Of a stretch of 64,000 nucleotides of DNA, positions 10,406-20,392 are shown piece after piece. The stretch is from Protula sp. h YS-2021. Its lineage: Eukaryota > Annelida > Polychaeta > Sabellida > Serpulidae. Position 1 is the first letter of the stretch. The number at the start of each line of letters is the position of its first letter. The stretch spans positions 8,719,511-8,783,510 of the forward strand of contig OX457029.1 of NCBI GenBank assembly GCA_949752745.1, read 5' to 3'. The notes below the pieces were generated by a model, which saw only the letters and a program-made list of their open reading frames with translations, searched no databases and had not been told where the DNA came from. Both the position numbers and the translations under genes were made by a program.

Positions 10406-10663
10406 TGACGTCATACTGTCTGGAAGTGACGTCATCATGTCTGGACCGGAAGTGTTGTCTGGACCGGAAGTGTTGTCTGGACCGGAAGTGTTGTCTGGAC
10501 CGGAAGTGCTGTCTGGACCGGAAGTGCTGTCTGGACCGGAAGTGACGTCATGTCTGGAAGTGACGTCATCATGTCTGGACCGGAAGTGACGTCATAGTGT
10601 CTGTTTGTTTCTATCTGCTTCAGTTTTTTGGATGGAGCGCGCGCACGTGTTGGGATGACGTCA
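10406..10663. promoter_or_regulatory. Array of ETS (ACCGGAAGTG) and CRE (TGACGTCA) motifs
   Basis: ACCGGAAGTG occurs seven times: at 10445, 10463, 10481, 10499, 10517 and 10535 (exact 18-bp spacing) and at 10579. The palindromic CRE TGACGTCA occurs six times, at 10406, 10427, 10543, 10561, 10587 and 10656. Two copies form the composite ACCGGAAGTGACGTCA, and two more are TGGAAGTGACGTCA. These match the known ETS and CREB/ATF consensus sites. Whether this is a working enhancer or promoter or just a GTCTGGACCGGAAGTGYT minisatellite is not shown by sequence alone. Confidence 0.55.
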
Positions 10664-11011
10664 TGATGAAGGGTAAACGTCACAGCAGAGTGTGCGTAAA
10701 CGAAACGTCATTTTGTTTTCGTAATTTGAAATAACGGACTTCCGTTGAAGTGTGGAACTTATATTTGTAACATGTCGCCATTTTAACTGTGTAAAAAGTG
10801 GAAAAAGTGGGATAACTTTCGTTGTAGTTGACCGATTTGAATGAAAATTTCACCATTGAATTCAGTTTGATGTCTTAGTTTTACAGTAGTTTGTGCATAG
10901 GTGGGTTATTGGAATGGCGCGCGCCCCCCACCATTCAAACATGTGTTTGAATTATTTTTACGTCAAACTATTGTTCAACAAGTTGTTTAGCAATTGTACA
11001 ACAATTCTTCA

Positions 11012-11470
11012 ACAAGCTGTTGTTCAACATGTTCAACATGTTGTTGAACATGTTCAACATATTCAACATGTTCAACAACATGTTCAACATGTTCAACAAC
11101 ATGTTCAACATGTTCAACAACATGTTCAACAAGTTGAACATGTTCAACATGTTCAACAACATGTTCAACATGTTCAACAACATGTTCAACAAGTTCAACA
11201 TGTTGAACATGTTCAACATGTTCAACAACATGTTCAACATGTTCAACAAGTTGAACATGTTCAACATGTTCAACATGTTTAATAACATGTTCAACATGTT
11301 CAACAAGTTGAACATGTTCAACATGTTCAACAACATGTTCAACATGTTATTGAATACGTTCAACATGTTCAACATGTTGTTGCACAAGTTTAACATGTTC
11401 AACATGTTGAACATGTTGAACATGTTCAACACTTGCTGTTTAACAAGTTGTTCAACAAGTTGTAGTTCAA
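11012..11470. repeat. GTTCAACAT minisatellite with inverted units
   Basis: The array mixes 9-mers (ATGTTCAAC), 12-mers (with an extra AAC) and their inverses (GTTGAACAT), so it is open in several frames on both strands and can fold on itself. It holds six perfect GAACATGTTC palindromes (11046, 11136, 11205, 11253, 11310, 11418). The long asparagine/methionine/phenylalanine-rich frames here are repeat artefacts. Confidence 0.9.
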
Positions 11471-11632
11471 GCAAAGAAAAAATAAGACATATGTTGAATA
11501 GGTTTATAAATACATTTAAATAAACTTAAATACACTTAAATACACTTAAATATATACAGCTTAAATCTATAACAATATTATAATATTTATTGATTTACAA
11601 AGTCTTTATTATAAATGTTTAGTCAAGTAAGT

Positions 11633-12253
11633 CTATTTTTCTTCATCTGCTTCACTCTGTTCACTGGCATCCATATCACTTTCTTCGTCACTGCTTTCAT
11701 CTTCCTCCTCCTCATCTAGAAGCTCTTCAAAGAATGCATCGTTTCTTCTTATAGCCGCCTTTAGTGCCTTTGAATACTCGTAATGTTTTTCATCAACAAA
11801 GTAATTAAAGTCTTCTAAAATGGTTTCATAATGTTCGTTTTGTTGTAGGCGTTGGGCATATTTGAATAGTCTCATAAACAGTTGTTTAAGTCGACGCTTA
11901 TGAATGGGTCGAAAGTCGTCACTTGCTATGTCACGCGCATCTTCAAGCCCTTGTTCTTCATATTCTGAAACCTTTTCTTGAAATTTGGTATCATATTCAT
12001 CGTAGACTTCTTGAACCATATCATACCAAACAGAGTCTGTTTCTGACTCACTTTCAGAGTCTGTTTCTGACTCACTTTCAGAGCTGCCGTCATTATCACC
12101 CTCAACACAATGTTCCATATGTTTGAACAAAGCTTCTTGACTGTTGTATAACGCACCACATTCTGTACAAGCATGTGCATTCTTTTCAGTCATGCTGACG
12201 CTTTGACTTTCCATAGAAGACTCATCTAAAATTTCAGTGATAGGTCGTTTCAC
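11633..12253 (-). CDS. Acidic C2H2-finger protein, 5' end lost in assembly gap
   Basis: The frame enters from the N gap (so its true start is unknown) and ends at 11633 after about 206 codons. In order: a short Ser-rich leader; one C2H2 finger near residues 29-49 (CTECGALYNSQEALFKHMEHC, with CxxC and HxxxxC spacing, so the last ligand would be Cys); a (S/D)ESESET acidic repeat; a helical stretch of about 100 residues containing WYDMVQEVYDEYD; and a DEEEEDESSDEESD tail. I do not recognise a named family. Finger-plus-acidic-helix proteins of this kind recur in invertebrate genomes and may be element- or virus-derived, but that is inference. It sits beyond the last visible XRCC1 exon on the same strand, so it could lie in an XRCC1 intron. 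A cellular origin is not excluded. Confidence 0.5.
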   Translation of the reverse strand: MKRPITEILDESSMESQSVSMTEKNAHACTECGALYNSQEALFKHMEHCVEGDNDGSSESESETDSESESETDSVWYDMVQEVYDEYDTKFQEKVSEYEEQGLEDARDIASDDFRPIHKRRLKQLFMRLFKYAQRLQQNEHYETILEDFNYFVDEKHYEYSKALKAAIRRNDAFFEELLDEEEEDESSDEESDMDASEQSEADEEK

Positions 12254-12453
12254 NNNNNNNNNNNNNNNNNNNNNNNNNNNNNNNNNNNNNNNNNNNNNNN
12301 NNNNNNNNNNNNNNNNNNNNNNNNNNNNNNNNNNNNNNNNNNNNNNNNNNNNNNNNNNNNNNNNNNNNNNNNNNNNNNNNNNNNNNNNNNNNNNNNNNNN
12401 NNNNNNNNNNNNNNNNNNNNNNNNNNNNNNNNNNNNNNNNNNNNNNNNNNNNN
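12254..12453. other. Assembly gap (200 N)
   Basis: Exactly 200 undetermined bases, probably a placeholder length. It cuts the 5' side of the acidic C2H2 ORF. The flanking sequence (12454-12618) has repeated TCAC(A/G)AATAG phrases and no clear coding frame. Confidence 0.95.
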
Positions 12454-12618
12454 CAGAAATCGGACCGCCAGTGGAACTAAAGTAGTCCGGGTGATCCTAT
12501 TTGTGAGGTTGTTAATGGAAGGCACGCGACTACCAAAAGCGGTTCTATTCGTGAAGTGAACTGATTTGTGAGGTGGTCCCATTCCGGGGTTGGGCTGTAC
12601 ATAACTGTACATGTTCAC

Positions 12619-12721
12619 CTGTGAGTGGTGCTGGCTGGGGTTTGTCTTTCTTAGCAAACAAAGAGCCAGTCTTTATGTCATCCTCACTTTCTTCTTTCAT
12701 CTTGAAGGCCCCTAATTTCGT
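12619..12721 (-). CDS. XRCC1: XRCC1 exon: start of linker (TKLGAFKMKEE...)
   Basis: Acceptor ...GATTGACAG|ACG and donor CTCACAG|GTGAAC give 34 codons plus one base (phase 1). TKLGAFKMKEESED aligns with the stretch after the N-terminal domain of vertebrate XRCC1 (TKLGQFRVKEE), followed by TGSLFAKK. Reading past the donor meets TAG at once, which supports splicing there. An alternative acceptor (TTAG|GGG) gives the wrong frame. Confidence 0.85.
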
Positions 12722-15700
12722 CTGTCAATCACATCAATAACTACAAATACAACTTTCTTAAAACGGGTATTAAACACATCTTAAAATGCTTTTTAATCTG
12801 CCTAGTTTTTTTAAACGTAACTTCGATTTGGCAATCTTTTCGGAACGCAGTCTGGACGATATCTACATCCCTCACGTATATAGAAGTGTGGACTTTTTTA
12901 TTCGGAGAGACCCAAACACTATACACACGCTCGGGTTGAATGTGAACTAGATTAGCTCCAAGTGAAAATATTAACTTACCTGCACTTTGGCGGGCTGACT
13001 GCTGCTGCCATCTTCTGGTGGTGAATGAAAGCTGACAAACGACAACCCATACTGCACTGACTGCAACAGAGATAGTGTCAACAGAGACAGTGTCAACAGA
13101 GACAGTGTCAACAGAGATAGTGTCAACAGAGACAGTGTCAACAGAGATAGTGTCAACAGAGACAGTGTCAACAGAGACAGTGTCAACAGAGATAGTGTCA
13201 ACAGAGACAGTGTCAACAGAGATAGTGTCAACAGAGATAGTGTCAACACAGATAGTGTCAACAGAGACAGTGTCAACAGAGATAGTGTCAACAGAGATAG
13301 TGTCAACAGAGACAGTGTCAACAGACTTCTGTCTCATACGCTACGAAGCTCGACATGTTTTTTTACAGCTGCAACAGCTGCAAGATTAAGCCGTACAGCA
13401 GCTACATACTTAATGGCATATACTATCGTTCATTTCACTTTTGCTTACATGAAATATTCAAAACCCTTAGGCTCCGTAAAACTATAATTCATCTTTATCC
13501 ACAAAATACTGGGAATTTTAAAGACATTGAATCTAACTTGGTCATGCGAAGAAATGATCGTGCATTCTCAGAATAACCAATTTGGTTGGTACATGTGTCG
13601 TGCAAGCCTCGCTATACAAGAAATACGCATAATAATATATATGTCGTGCAAGCCCCGCTCCGGTTAAGACAAAAAAAATATCACGTGTAATGCACGCACG
13701 CTCTTATCCTCACTTGATTAATACCACATCCCACCTTGGTAAACGGCTGGGTGCACACGATTTTGACGCAGTCCCACTTCTTGTCGCGCACCTCCTGCGA
13801 CAACTTGTCGTGTGAGAAGATTCGAACCCGGGTCGCATTCGTGCCAGAGCGACTCTCAGAAGGATTCATAAACGATGACGTCACCAGTAACACCTGTAAA
13901 ACAAAGTCATGAAATAAGACAGTCAGCAGAGAAAACGAAACAAGAAATGTCCTCCTTCTTTTCTTTGTCTGGCTTCCGAAAAAAATATAAAATTACTTCA
14001 AGCTTTCACCGTATGCTTAGTTGTTGTATTTAGGGGTGTATCCCTTCAGGAAGGTGGGGGGAGGGGGGCAAATGCGGGACAACTGTGAAATATATATACA
14101 TATAGTCACCTGTTTACTAACATGATTTACTTAACTACCACTGACTTGAGAAACACAACCGCCTATGTAGATCATGAGCTAGTTTAGTGGAAAAAAGGAA
14201 AAGGTACGGTGTCATCTAGTCAGAAAATTTGGCGTAAAATCATTCTGGAAATCAATAAATAAGACACAAATTTCAGGGAACGATCAAAAGTACAACTTCT
14301 TTTTCTTATTTGTTACGTCACGTGAAACAGAACTGCCTCGTCCCATCCGTCCGGATTCTCTAGAACGTAGGATTTCCCCCCACCCCCACCCCCCCCCCTA
14401 ACCACGTAGTACCGTGAAGCCATACTCTCAAGTTTTACTGCACCTGAAACTCCTCGTCTTTAGCTGCCGATTTGCCCACAAGCACTTCCACAAATGCACT
14501 TTGGTTGTTTCCAATATCAATTTGGTGAATCTTTTCTGCCTTCTCAAACTGAATCAATACGAGTTTTGTTAATAGCTATGACGACAAAACAAAATTCTTG
14601 CGATAACGGTAAAACTGATATTACTTCATCCAGTTCATTTTAACATTTTAACACGCATTGAGAAAATTTGGTGAACAGCGGATTTCACTGAAAACAAAGC
14701 ACACAGCACAGTCACAACCTATTAAAAAAGACAAACAAAACGTTCCATTATTGATATCTGCGTCACTTCAACGTCATACGATGGCGCCAGACTTATAAAA
14801 AACGCATACAGATGCACAAAGGTAAGGTAGTGTATGCTGTTGTGGATGCCTGCTATACCGTGTATGAACTGAATCCGTCCTTCACTGTCGGACACTTATC
14901 CGTCGCTAAGTAACCGTCTTCCCATAACGATTCAGGGGAATTGTTCAATCCTCGGACAATAAGATGGTGCGAGAGTCGTATGATTCAAGGCCCAATTTTA
15001 ATCAGAAAAAAATGTATAAAATGCGAGTCAAACACTGGGAACTAGAGTAACTGAAATGTTAAAAACAGCTATAACTAGACGGTCAGAGACCGGGGTATCA
15101 CCCGTGCTGATAGCTGTCTCATCAACAAGTGCATCAGTGAAATTGATTATAGTTCCCTGTCGACATATATTTGCAAAAATATATTCAAATTTAGCTATCT
15201 CCAAGATTCGCAATTTTTTCAATTTTAGCTAAAATTCAAAAATAACCCTCCTATGCACTACTGCAGTATGTGATCTTTCTATGTGCAAGCGAACAATCGA
15301 ATCGCATAAATGGTAACTGAGATATGGCGCGTACAACTTCCTCGAAACAGACAAACTTGGGCATATTCAAAGTTTTGCGAATTTTTTTTTTTTAATTTTA
15401 GCTAAAATTCAAAAATGTATTCCTATGCACTGCTGCAGTGTGTGGTTTTTCTATGTGCAAGCGGACAATTGAATCGCTTCACTTGTTTCCGAGATATGGA
15501 GCGTACAAACTCCCTCGAAACTGACAATTTTAGGCAAATTCAAAGTTTCGCCATTTTAACAATTTTAGCAAAAATGAAAAAAATACCCCCCACCCCCTAC
15601 GCACAGCTGCAGCATGTGGTCTTTCTTTGTGCAAGCGGGCAATTGAATCGCTTTATTAGTTACTGAAATATTGCGCGTACAAACACCCTTAAAACTCACA

Positions 15701-16260
15701 AATTTTGGGCATTATCAAAGTTCCGCCATTTTAACAATTTTACCTGAAATTCAAAAATAACCCCCTATGCACAGCTCCAGCATATGGTCTTTCCATGTGC
15801 ACGCGAACCATTGAATCGCTTCCATAGTAACTGAGATATGGCGCGTACAAACACCCTCAAAACTCACAAATTCTGGGCATATTCAAAGTTCCGCCATTTT
15901 TACAATTTTACCTGAAATTCAAAAATAACCCCCCTACGCACAGCTCCAGTGTGTGGTCTTTCTATGTGCAAGCGGACAATTGAATTGTTTCAATAGTAAC
16001 TGAGGTATGACGCGTACAAACGGAGCCAACAAGTGTCGACAGACGGACAGACAGACAGACGGACATTGTGAAAACTATATCATTCTGTTTCACGGGTGAT
16101 AATTAGACATTAATAGATTTATCTTTTGGCCTTTCTTAACTTTGTAAAAGTACTGAAAAGAAAATACCTGAATCACCACAGAAGCTTGCTTCTCTCCCGG
16201 ACTCGCAGTTTTCCATGTTTTGAAATCGCCGCTGCCAATCAAATTCTCAGCCGGATATTT
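12619..16260 (-). CDS. XRCC1: XRCC1 DNA-repair scaffold, N-terminal domain exons (partial gene)
   Basis: Five exons on the minus strand join in one frame: 16168-16260, 14444-14548, 13735-13893, 12980-13060, 12619-12721. All have GT/AG borders; internal junctions are phase 0 and the last donor is phase 1. The 180 codons match the order of the animal XRCC1 N-terminal domain: YPAENLI...TWKTASPGEK, IHQIDIGNNQSAFVEVLVG, VLLVTSSFMNPSESRSG...RVRIF...WDCVKIVCTQP, YGLSFVSFHSPP, then TKLGAFKMKEE opening the linker. In known XRCC1 this beta-sandwich binds DNA polymerase beta and the whole protein scaffolds base-excision and single-strand-break repair in the nucleus. The first exon (MPxIxLxxVVS-type) was not found upstream to 33 kb. 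The BRCT exons are absent here, presumably left of the window. Introns hold a minisatellite and a TIR element. Confidence 0.93.
12980..13060 (-). CDS. XRCC1: XRCC1 exon: YGLSFVSFHSPP segment
   Basis: 27 codons between acceptor TCTCTGTTGCAG|TCAGTG and donor GTGCAG|GTAAGT. It encodes the YGLSFVSFHSPP strand that ends the XRCC1 N-terminal domain, then a short Ser/Gln/Pro stretch. A second AG nine bases into the exon (GTGCAG|TATGGG) could also serve, dropping three residues. The 15-bp minisatellite on the intron side runs right up to this acceptor. Confidence 0.9.
13066..13325. repeat. 15-bp minisatellite (ACAGAGACAGTGTCA), about 17 units, in an XRCC1 intron
   Basis: Units are ACAGAGAYAGTGTCA with a C/T variant position and one CACAGATAG variant. 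On the transcribed (minus) strand the unit reads TGACACTGTCTCTGT and contains no AG dinucleotide. The array ends about 5 bp from the acceptor of the XRCC1 exon at 12980-13060, whose own polypyrimidine tract (CTATCTCTGTTGCAG) is a variant of the unit. The SVDT/LTLSL-type frames across it are artefacts. Confidence 0.9.
13735..13893 (-). CDS. XRCC1: XRCC1 exon: core of N-terminal domain
   Basis: 53 codons between acceptor GTTTTACAG|GTG and donor ACCAAG|GTGGGA, phase 0 both sides. VLLVTSSFMNPSESRSG is nearly invariant in animal XRCC1 and makes identification secure; WDCVKIVCTQPFTK closes the exon as in vertebrates. Reading on through the donor gives a short intronic tail and a stop. Confidence 0.95.
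14444..14548 (-). CDS. XRCC1: XRCC1 exon: IHQIDIGNNQSAFVEVLVG segment
   Basis: 35 codons between acceptor TTGATTCAG|TTT and donor TTTCAG|GTGCAG, phase 0 both sides. It matches the vertebrate stretch IHSVDIGNDGSAFVEVLVG in content and position, and joins directly to VLLVTSSFM in the next exon. Confidence 0.93.
15096..16101. mobile_element. 1,006-bp TIR element carrying five units of about 170 bp, in an XRCC1 intron
   Basis: The ends are TATCACCCGTG (15096-15106) and its exact inverse (16091-16101). Inside, five diverged units begin AATTTTA(G/C)CT...ATTCAAAAAT at about 15221, 15394, 15561, 15736 and 15904 (spacing 167-175 bp). Each carries a CTATGCAC(T/A)GCTGCAGTGTG box and GAGATATGGCGCGTACAAAC. 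The right side has ACAGACGGACAGACAGAC. There is no transposase. It fills most of the intron between the exons at 14548 and 16168. Confidence 0.75.
16168..16260 (-). CDS. XRCC1: XRCC1 second coding exon: YPAENLI...GEK
   Basis: 31 codons between acceptor AAATGCAG|AAATAT and donor ATTCAG|GTATTT, phase 0 both sides. KYPAENLI, TWKTASPGEK and SVVIQ align with the vertebrate HCAENLL, KWRAAKAGEK and SVVLQ. Because it starts in phase 0 with no ATG, a first exon of about 15-18 codons must lie further upstream; none was recognised. Confidence 0.9.
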
Positions 16261-16329
16261 CTGCATTTTTTTAAAATTAAATTAAATACATAGCGCTTCT
16301 GCTATTCGAAGAAAAAATTGGTACTGTCG

Positions 16330-16775
16330 AATGGCTAGGATAAGACATTACACACAGTAGAGATAGGCTAGGATAAGACATTACACACATATGAGACATG
16401 CTGGGATAGGACATTACACACAGATGAGACAGGCTAGGATAAGACATTACACACAGATGAGACTGGCTACGATAAGACATTACACACATATGAGACATGC
16501 TGGGATAGGACATTACACACAGATGAGAGAGAGTTAGGATAAGACATTACACACAGATGAGACAGGCTAGGATAAGACATTACAAACATATGAGACATGC
16601 TGGGATAGGACATTACACACAGATGAGACAGGCTAGGATAGGACATTACACACAGATGAGACTGGCTAGGATAAGACATTACACACATGTGAGACATGCT
16701 GGGATAGGACATTACACACAGATGAGACAGGCTAGGATAAGACATTACACACAGATGAGACAGACTACGAGAAAG
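16330..16775. repeat. 33-bp minisatellite with three-unit (about 99 bp) higher-order pattern
   Basis: Units of the form GGATAAGACATTACACACAGATGAGACAGGCTA repeat about 13 times. Variants (ACAGGCTAGGATAAG, ACATGCTGGGATAGG, ACTGGCTAGGATAAG) follow one another in a fixed order, so groups of three units were amplified together. It lies just upstream of the second XRCC1 exon. Frames such as SYPSLSHLCVM are artefacts. Confidence 0.85.
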
Positions 16776-16779
16776 CATT

Positions 16780-19140
16780 TGATACGTTTGTGGGTTGTTA
16801 AAATAGAGAAAACATTAATCTGTCGAAAGACCTGCGGAACACATCACTTAACGGAGTCTTTGACAGTGGAAGTGTCTCCGAACTTTTCAGCCACACATAA
16901 CATGGAAACTAGAATGTCCAGGGACATTTTGACAAGCCGAAACAATCCAAAAGATTATCAAAATTATCAAAAGCACAAGCCAGGTTGGAGATACCCTAGG
17001 TTTACTGTCCAACCACTCTGGAAACGGAACGCCAACATTTGAATGAGAAGATTCAGTTTTTGAAAATAATAGCAATACGTTTTCAATGTGTAAAACCAAA
17101 TATCCAAAACATTCCATATAAAGCACAATAATCCTGATTACATAGTAAACATACCTGCGAAATAACAAAACAATCCAGTCACATTTGTAGGGTAAATACA
17201 TTTTCAAGTTTCAAATTTATTTACATCATTTAAAAAATCGATAAATATAAGACTGAAATCGTCAACTTTTAGACTGAGAAAATAAGCACAAACCATGTGG
17301 GGAACCACAATGGTTAACTTTCCACCAAGTGTGGAAAGGAACCGCTAAAAACTCAGCCAGGAGATACATTATGAAAAGCAATATTTTTCATTAAAACCAA
17401 ACATCGAAAATTTCGATATCAATGAATTTCAGCATAAAGAACAACCAATATCCCTTATGGAATGTACGACATTTATCCGAGTGGCATTTAGCCGAAATTG
17501 GCATTTGTGACTTCTAGTTGAAATTTATAAATGGGGATGATTCGCCAAATTGTGGATGATAAATTTTTACTTGATTAGTCAAATAGAAAAAAAAACGAAA
17601 TAATTCATTTTGTGCATATCCCTTTTGATCGTTTTAACATATCTTCTGACTCACAAATATCCCTGAAATAAAAAAGTGAGAAATTGCGCTAAAAACTCAA
17701 TTGATTATTAACGAGTAAAAAGAAGTGACATCAAAAATGAAAAATGAAAATTATTCTAAAATATACTGAAGACACATTGCTGTATAGTCCTCTTTTTACG
17801 TTTAACACATGGGCATACAGACCATGATTTCTGGTCTGTGTGTCCGCTAAGCGGTGTAGAGCAAAAGTAAACAGCTCGGTGGGTCCCTGTACATTTCCCC
17901 CTTTTAACATTTCATTTCAAAAACAAAATCAAAACTAACTCTATTTTTCCATTTTTTTCATTTGAAACGGAAATTGAAAGACAAGAAATACAGCAATTTC
18001 AAATTTCCTGTTTTCGTGCAAAATGAAAAAAAATTGGGCGGTGCTGAAATCGCTGGTGTAACAGGCATAGACAAACACTCGTAGCAGCAGGGTTGGCATG
18101 TTTCTTCTGGAGGGTAAAAACCATGGTTTTTTTCCGGGTTTCTTCCCATAGGGAAGAAATACTTTCTTCCTTCCCTTTTCAGGGAAGAAATGGAAGAAAT
18201 CTTAAAAGGCGTAATATTTGGAATTTCTTTCATTTGCTTAAGCTGCGCTCGGAGTAATTCATAAATAGGTGCGAATTCACATATCAAACTTCTATATAAT
18301 AAATAGGATTAATAGGATTAGATAAAGGGTCTTGGTTGCCATCATCTCCGCCTTTTATGTACTCCGAAAACACGTGTAATTCTGAGCGCCGCGATTTGGA
18401 AAGGGACGCGAATCCACATCTTTTTCTTCCATGTAAAAAAAAAACAAAGGGGACACGAATCCACACATGAACTGGCCAATGGCAATTATAAAAATTTAGA
18501 CTCGTGTTTAAATGTGTGTTGAAAAGCTGGGTACGCTGAAATAGCCTGAGTACTTTTGGTCAAGTGTTTAAACTTTGGCTTTGTGTATGAGAAATTAGTG
18601 TATCATTTTGTTTGCTCTTAATGTGCAAGTGAAAACAAAAGACAAAGACTGTGTTTACCTTAAATGGGGGGATTAAGTATTAAGATTAAAAGGGGGTGAT
18701 AAGAAAAGGGAGAAACCAGCACATTTGCAAAGCACATGGTATAAGATCATTATTTCTTAATTGTGTTTTGGTGTTACCATGTGTTTTTTTAGTTTGTTTC
18801 TTTTTTCGTTTTTCGTTTGCTTGATAGTGCAATAGAAAACACTAAAAACTGGTTCTGTAAAATCAATAAATAGGTAGTACATTGCACAGATGTTTTCTTG
18901 ACAAAGTAGGTTTCTTCCCATTTTCTTCCCACTTTCTCAACTACTGTATTGCTGACGTCGAAAGGCATTGAAACGCCACGTTATGAACCCACAGGCAACG
19001 TGTCATCAAAACATATGATCTTGAAAACGCTTCAGCCTCAAAAATCATCAGTTGAAGAGATTAAAATACACAATAGACTTTTTTCTGAATCTAGAACTGA
19101 ATAATACGGAAAACTAGCACCGCTGTTCGCTAGCGAAATG
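16780..19140. other. No gene recognised
   Basis: This stretch should lie in the XRCC1 first intron or upstream region. I looked for a first exon (ATG, Val-Val-Ser motif, phase-0 donor) and found none convincing. Frames at 16887-17207 and 17958-18287 (minus) have no domain or splice support. Confidence 0.4.
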
Positions 19141-19775
19141 TTAAACACTTAACAAAAATTAAAACGCAAAAATACTTCCTTCAATGGGTTATTTCTGGAA
19201 TAATATAAAGTATTTTACAACATGCATACAGTGTGTTATACAACTATGTACAGAGCTTATAGCACAGCATGTATGCTGCTTATAATATTCTAAAAAATCG
19301 GACCACTGTCAAGAAAAAAGCTCCATAGGTTGATAGCTTAATAACAGCTAAATATATTAGCAAACAACACAGCTTGACTATGTCTTAGAAGCCGAGTAGT
19401 GTTTGGTTTTTGTTGACTTAAGGTTTGATTGACTGATCAGACATACGCTGTGTTATCTGTTTACGCAGTGAGAGCTCACACAAAGCTGAACAACTGTGTG
19501 GTGTTCTGTGCTGTACCTTAAATGCTCCGCATTTACTTGCAAAAAATACACTCTTTTCACATGGCGTTTTAACAAACCGAAGACGAAAATAAAAATTCAC
19601 ATGCACACGTTCAGATCAAGGTCTTCATAAGTCCCAAATTTCACTGTCCTAGGACCCATAGTGCCAGAGAAGAAGACACAACAAATCGGAAAACTGTCAA
19701 GAAGAAAAAAAGGACGAACGGCTGCTCGCACAAATTCATATAACCCTTGCAAGCTGACAGCTTGTCAAGTGTTAA
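19141..19775 (+). mobile_element. TTAA-flanked MITE, copy A (635 bp)
   Basis: It runs from TTAA-ACACTT-AACAA to TTGTCAAGTG-TTAA, i.e. inverted CACTTGACAA-type ends at TTAA sites, as in piggyBac-type insertions. Two other copies are at 23008-23653 (inverted) and 56461-56943. A short minus-strand frame beginning MGPRTVKFGTYEDLDLN is shared by the copies; no transposase is present. Confidence 0.7.
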
Positions 19776-20392
19776 ATATTTCACTTTCATTTAAAAAGGG
19801 ATGTGATTTCTTTGATAACAACAGTATACGAATGTTGCTCAAATTGAGTTCAAAGGTTACTTTTTGTGAAATGGAAACAGCTTAACGGTAAGTCAGATCA
19901 TGATTTATATCTGCATTTCTTTTTCAGTTATCAAACAGCCACTTAGAGATATATATTAATATTATGAAGCAGAATTTGTGCAAACAGCTTAATTTTTTAA
20001 ATTTTCAATTTCTCATCTGGAAAGAAAATAGCTTATAATTCATTTTCTAATTTGTTGATTTAAGAAAAAAGCAAAGGGACGAAATGCACACGGATCCCCG
20101 TGACTGAATAATATTCCACAAGCAGTGTTGCCACGGAGTCATGAAGAAAAAAAAGGATAAAAACGGATAACAAAGGATAAATTTGGAAAAAAAAGTACGA
20201 AAAAAGAATAATTCCTATTTTGCTGAAAGTCGGAGAAAACATTAATGTTAATCATATTGTATAATTGTTTTTTTTTTTTGTAATTTTTACTTACTGAAAT
20301 GCTCGTTTTCACAGTAAACGATATATTTACATACCTGACTGTTTTGTACTTCTAAATTTTCCTGAACTTGACTGCGTCTCGAGGAGTACATC

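Noticed and set aside
10968..11523. Long Asn/Met/Phe/Leu-rich frames on both strands
   Set aside because: Pure translation of the GTTCAACAT minisatellite; stops are absent only because the unit length is a multiple of three.
12250..12657. Minus frame MYSYVQPNPGMG... into the gap as an exon of XRCC1
   Set aside because: It overlaps the XRCC1 exon 12619-12721 in a different frame, has no resemblance to XRCC1, and the exon's donor lies at 12618; left as unexplained gap-flank sequence.
12741..13337. 198-codon minus frame with SVDT repeats
   Set aside because: Translation of the 15-bp intronic minisatellite running across an intron-exon border; only the 27 codons of the XRCC1 exon are real, and in another frame.
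16330..16775. CRISPR-like regular repeat
   Set aside because: No unique spacers; the repeat is continuous and the genome is eukaryotic. The same applies to 31188-31395.
16800..16905. Candidate XRCC1 first exon on the minus strand
   Set aside because: No ATG followed by the expected Val-Val-Ser motif and no GT donor in phase 0.
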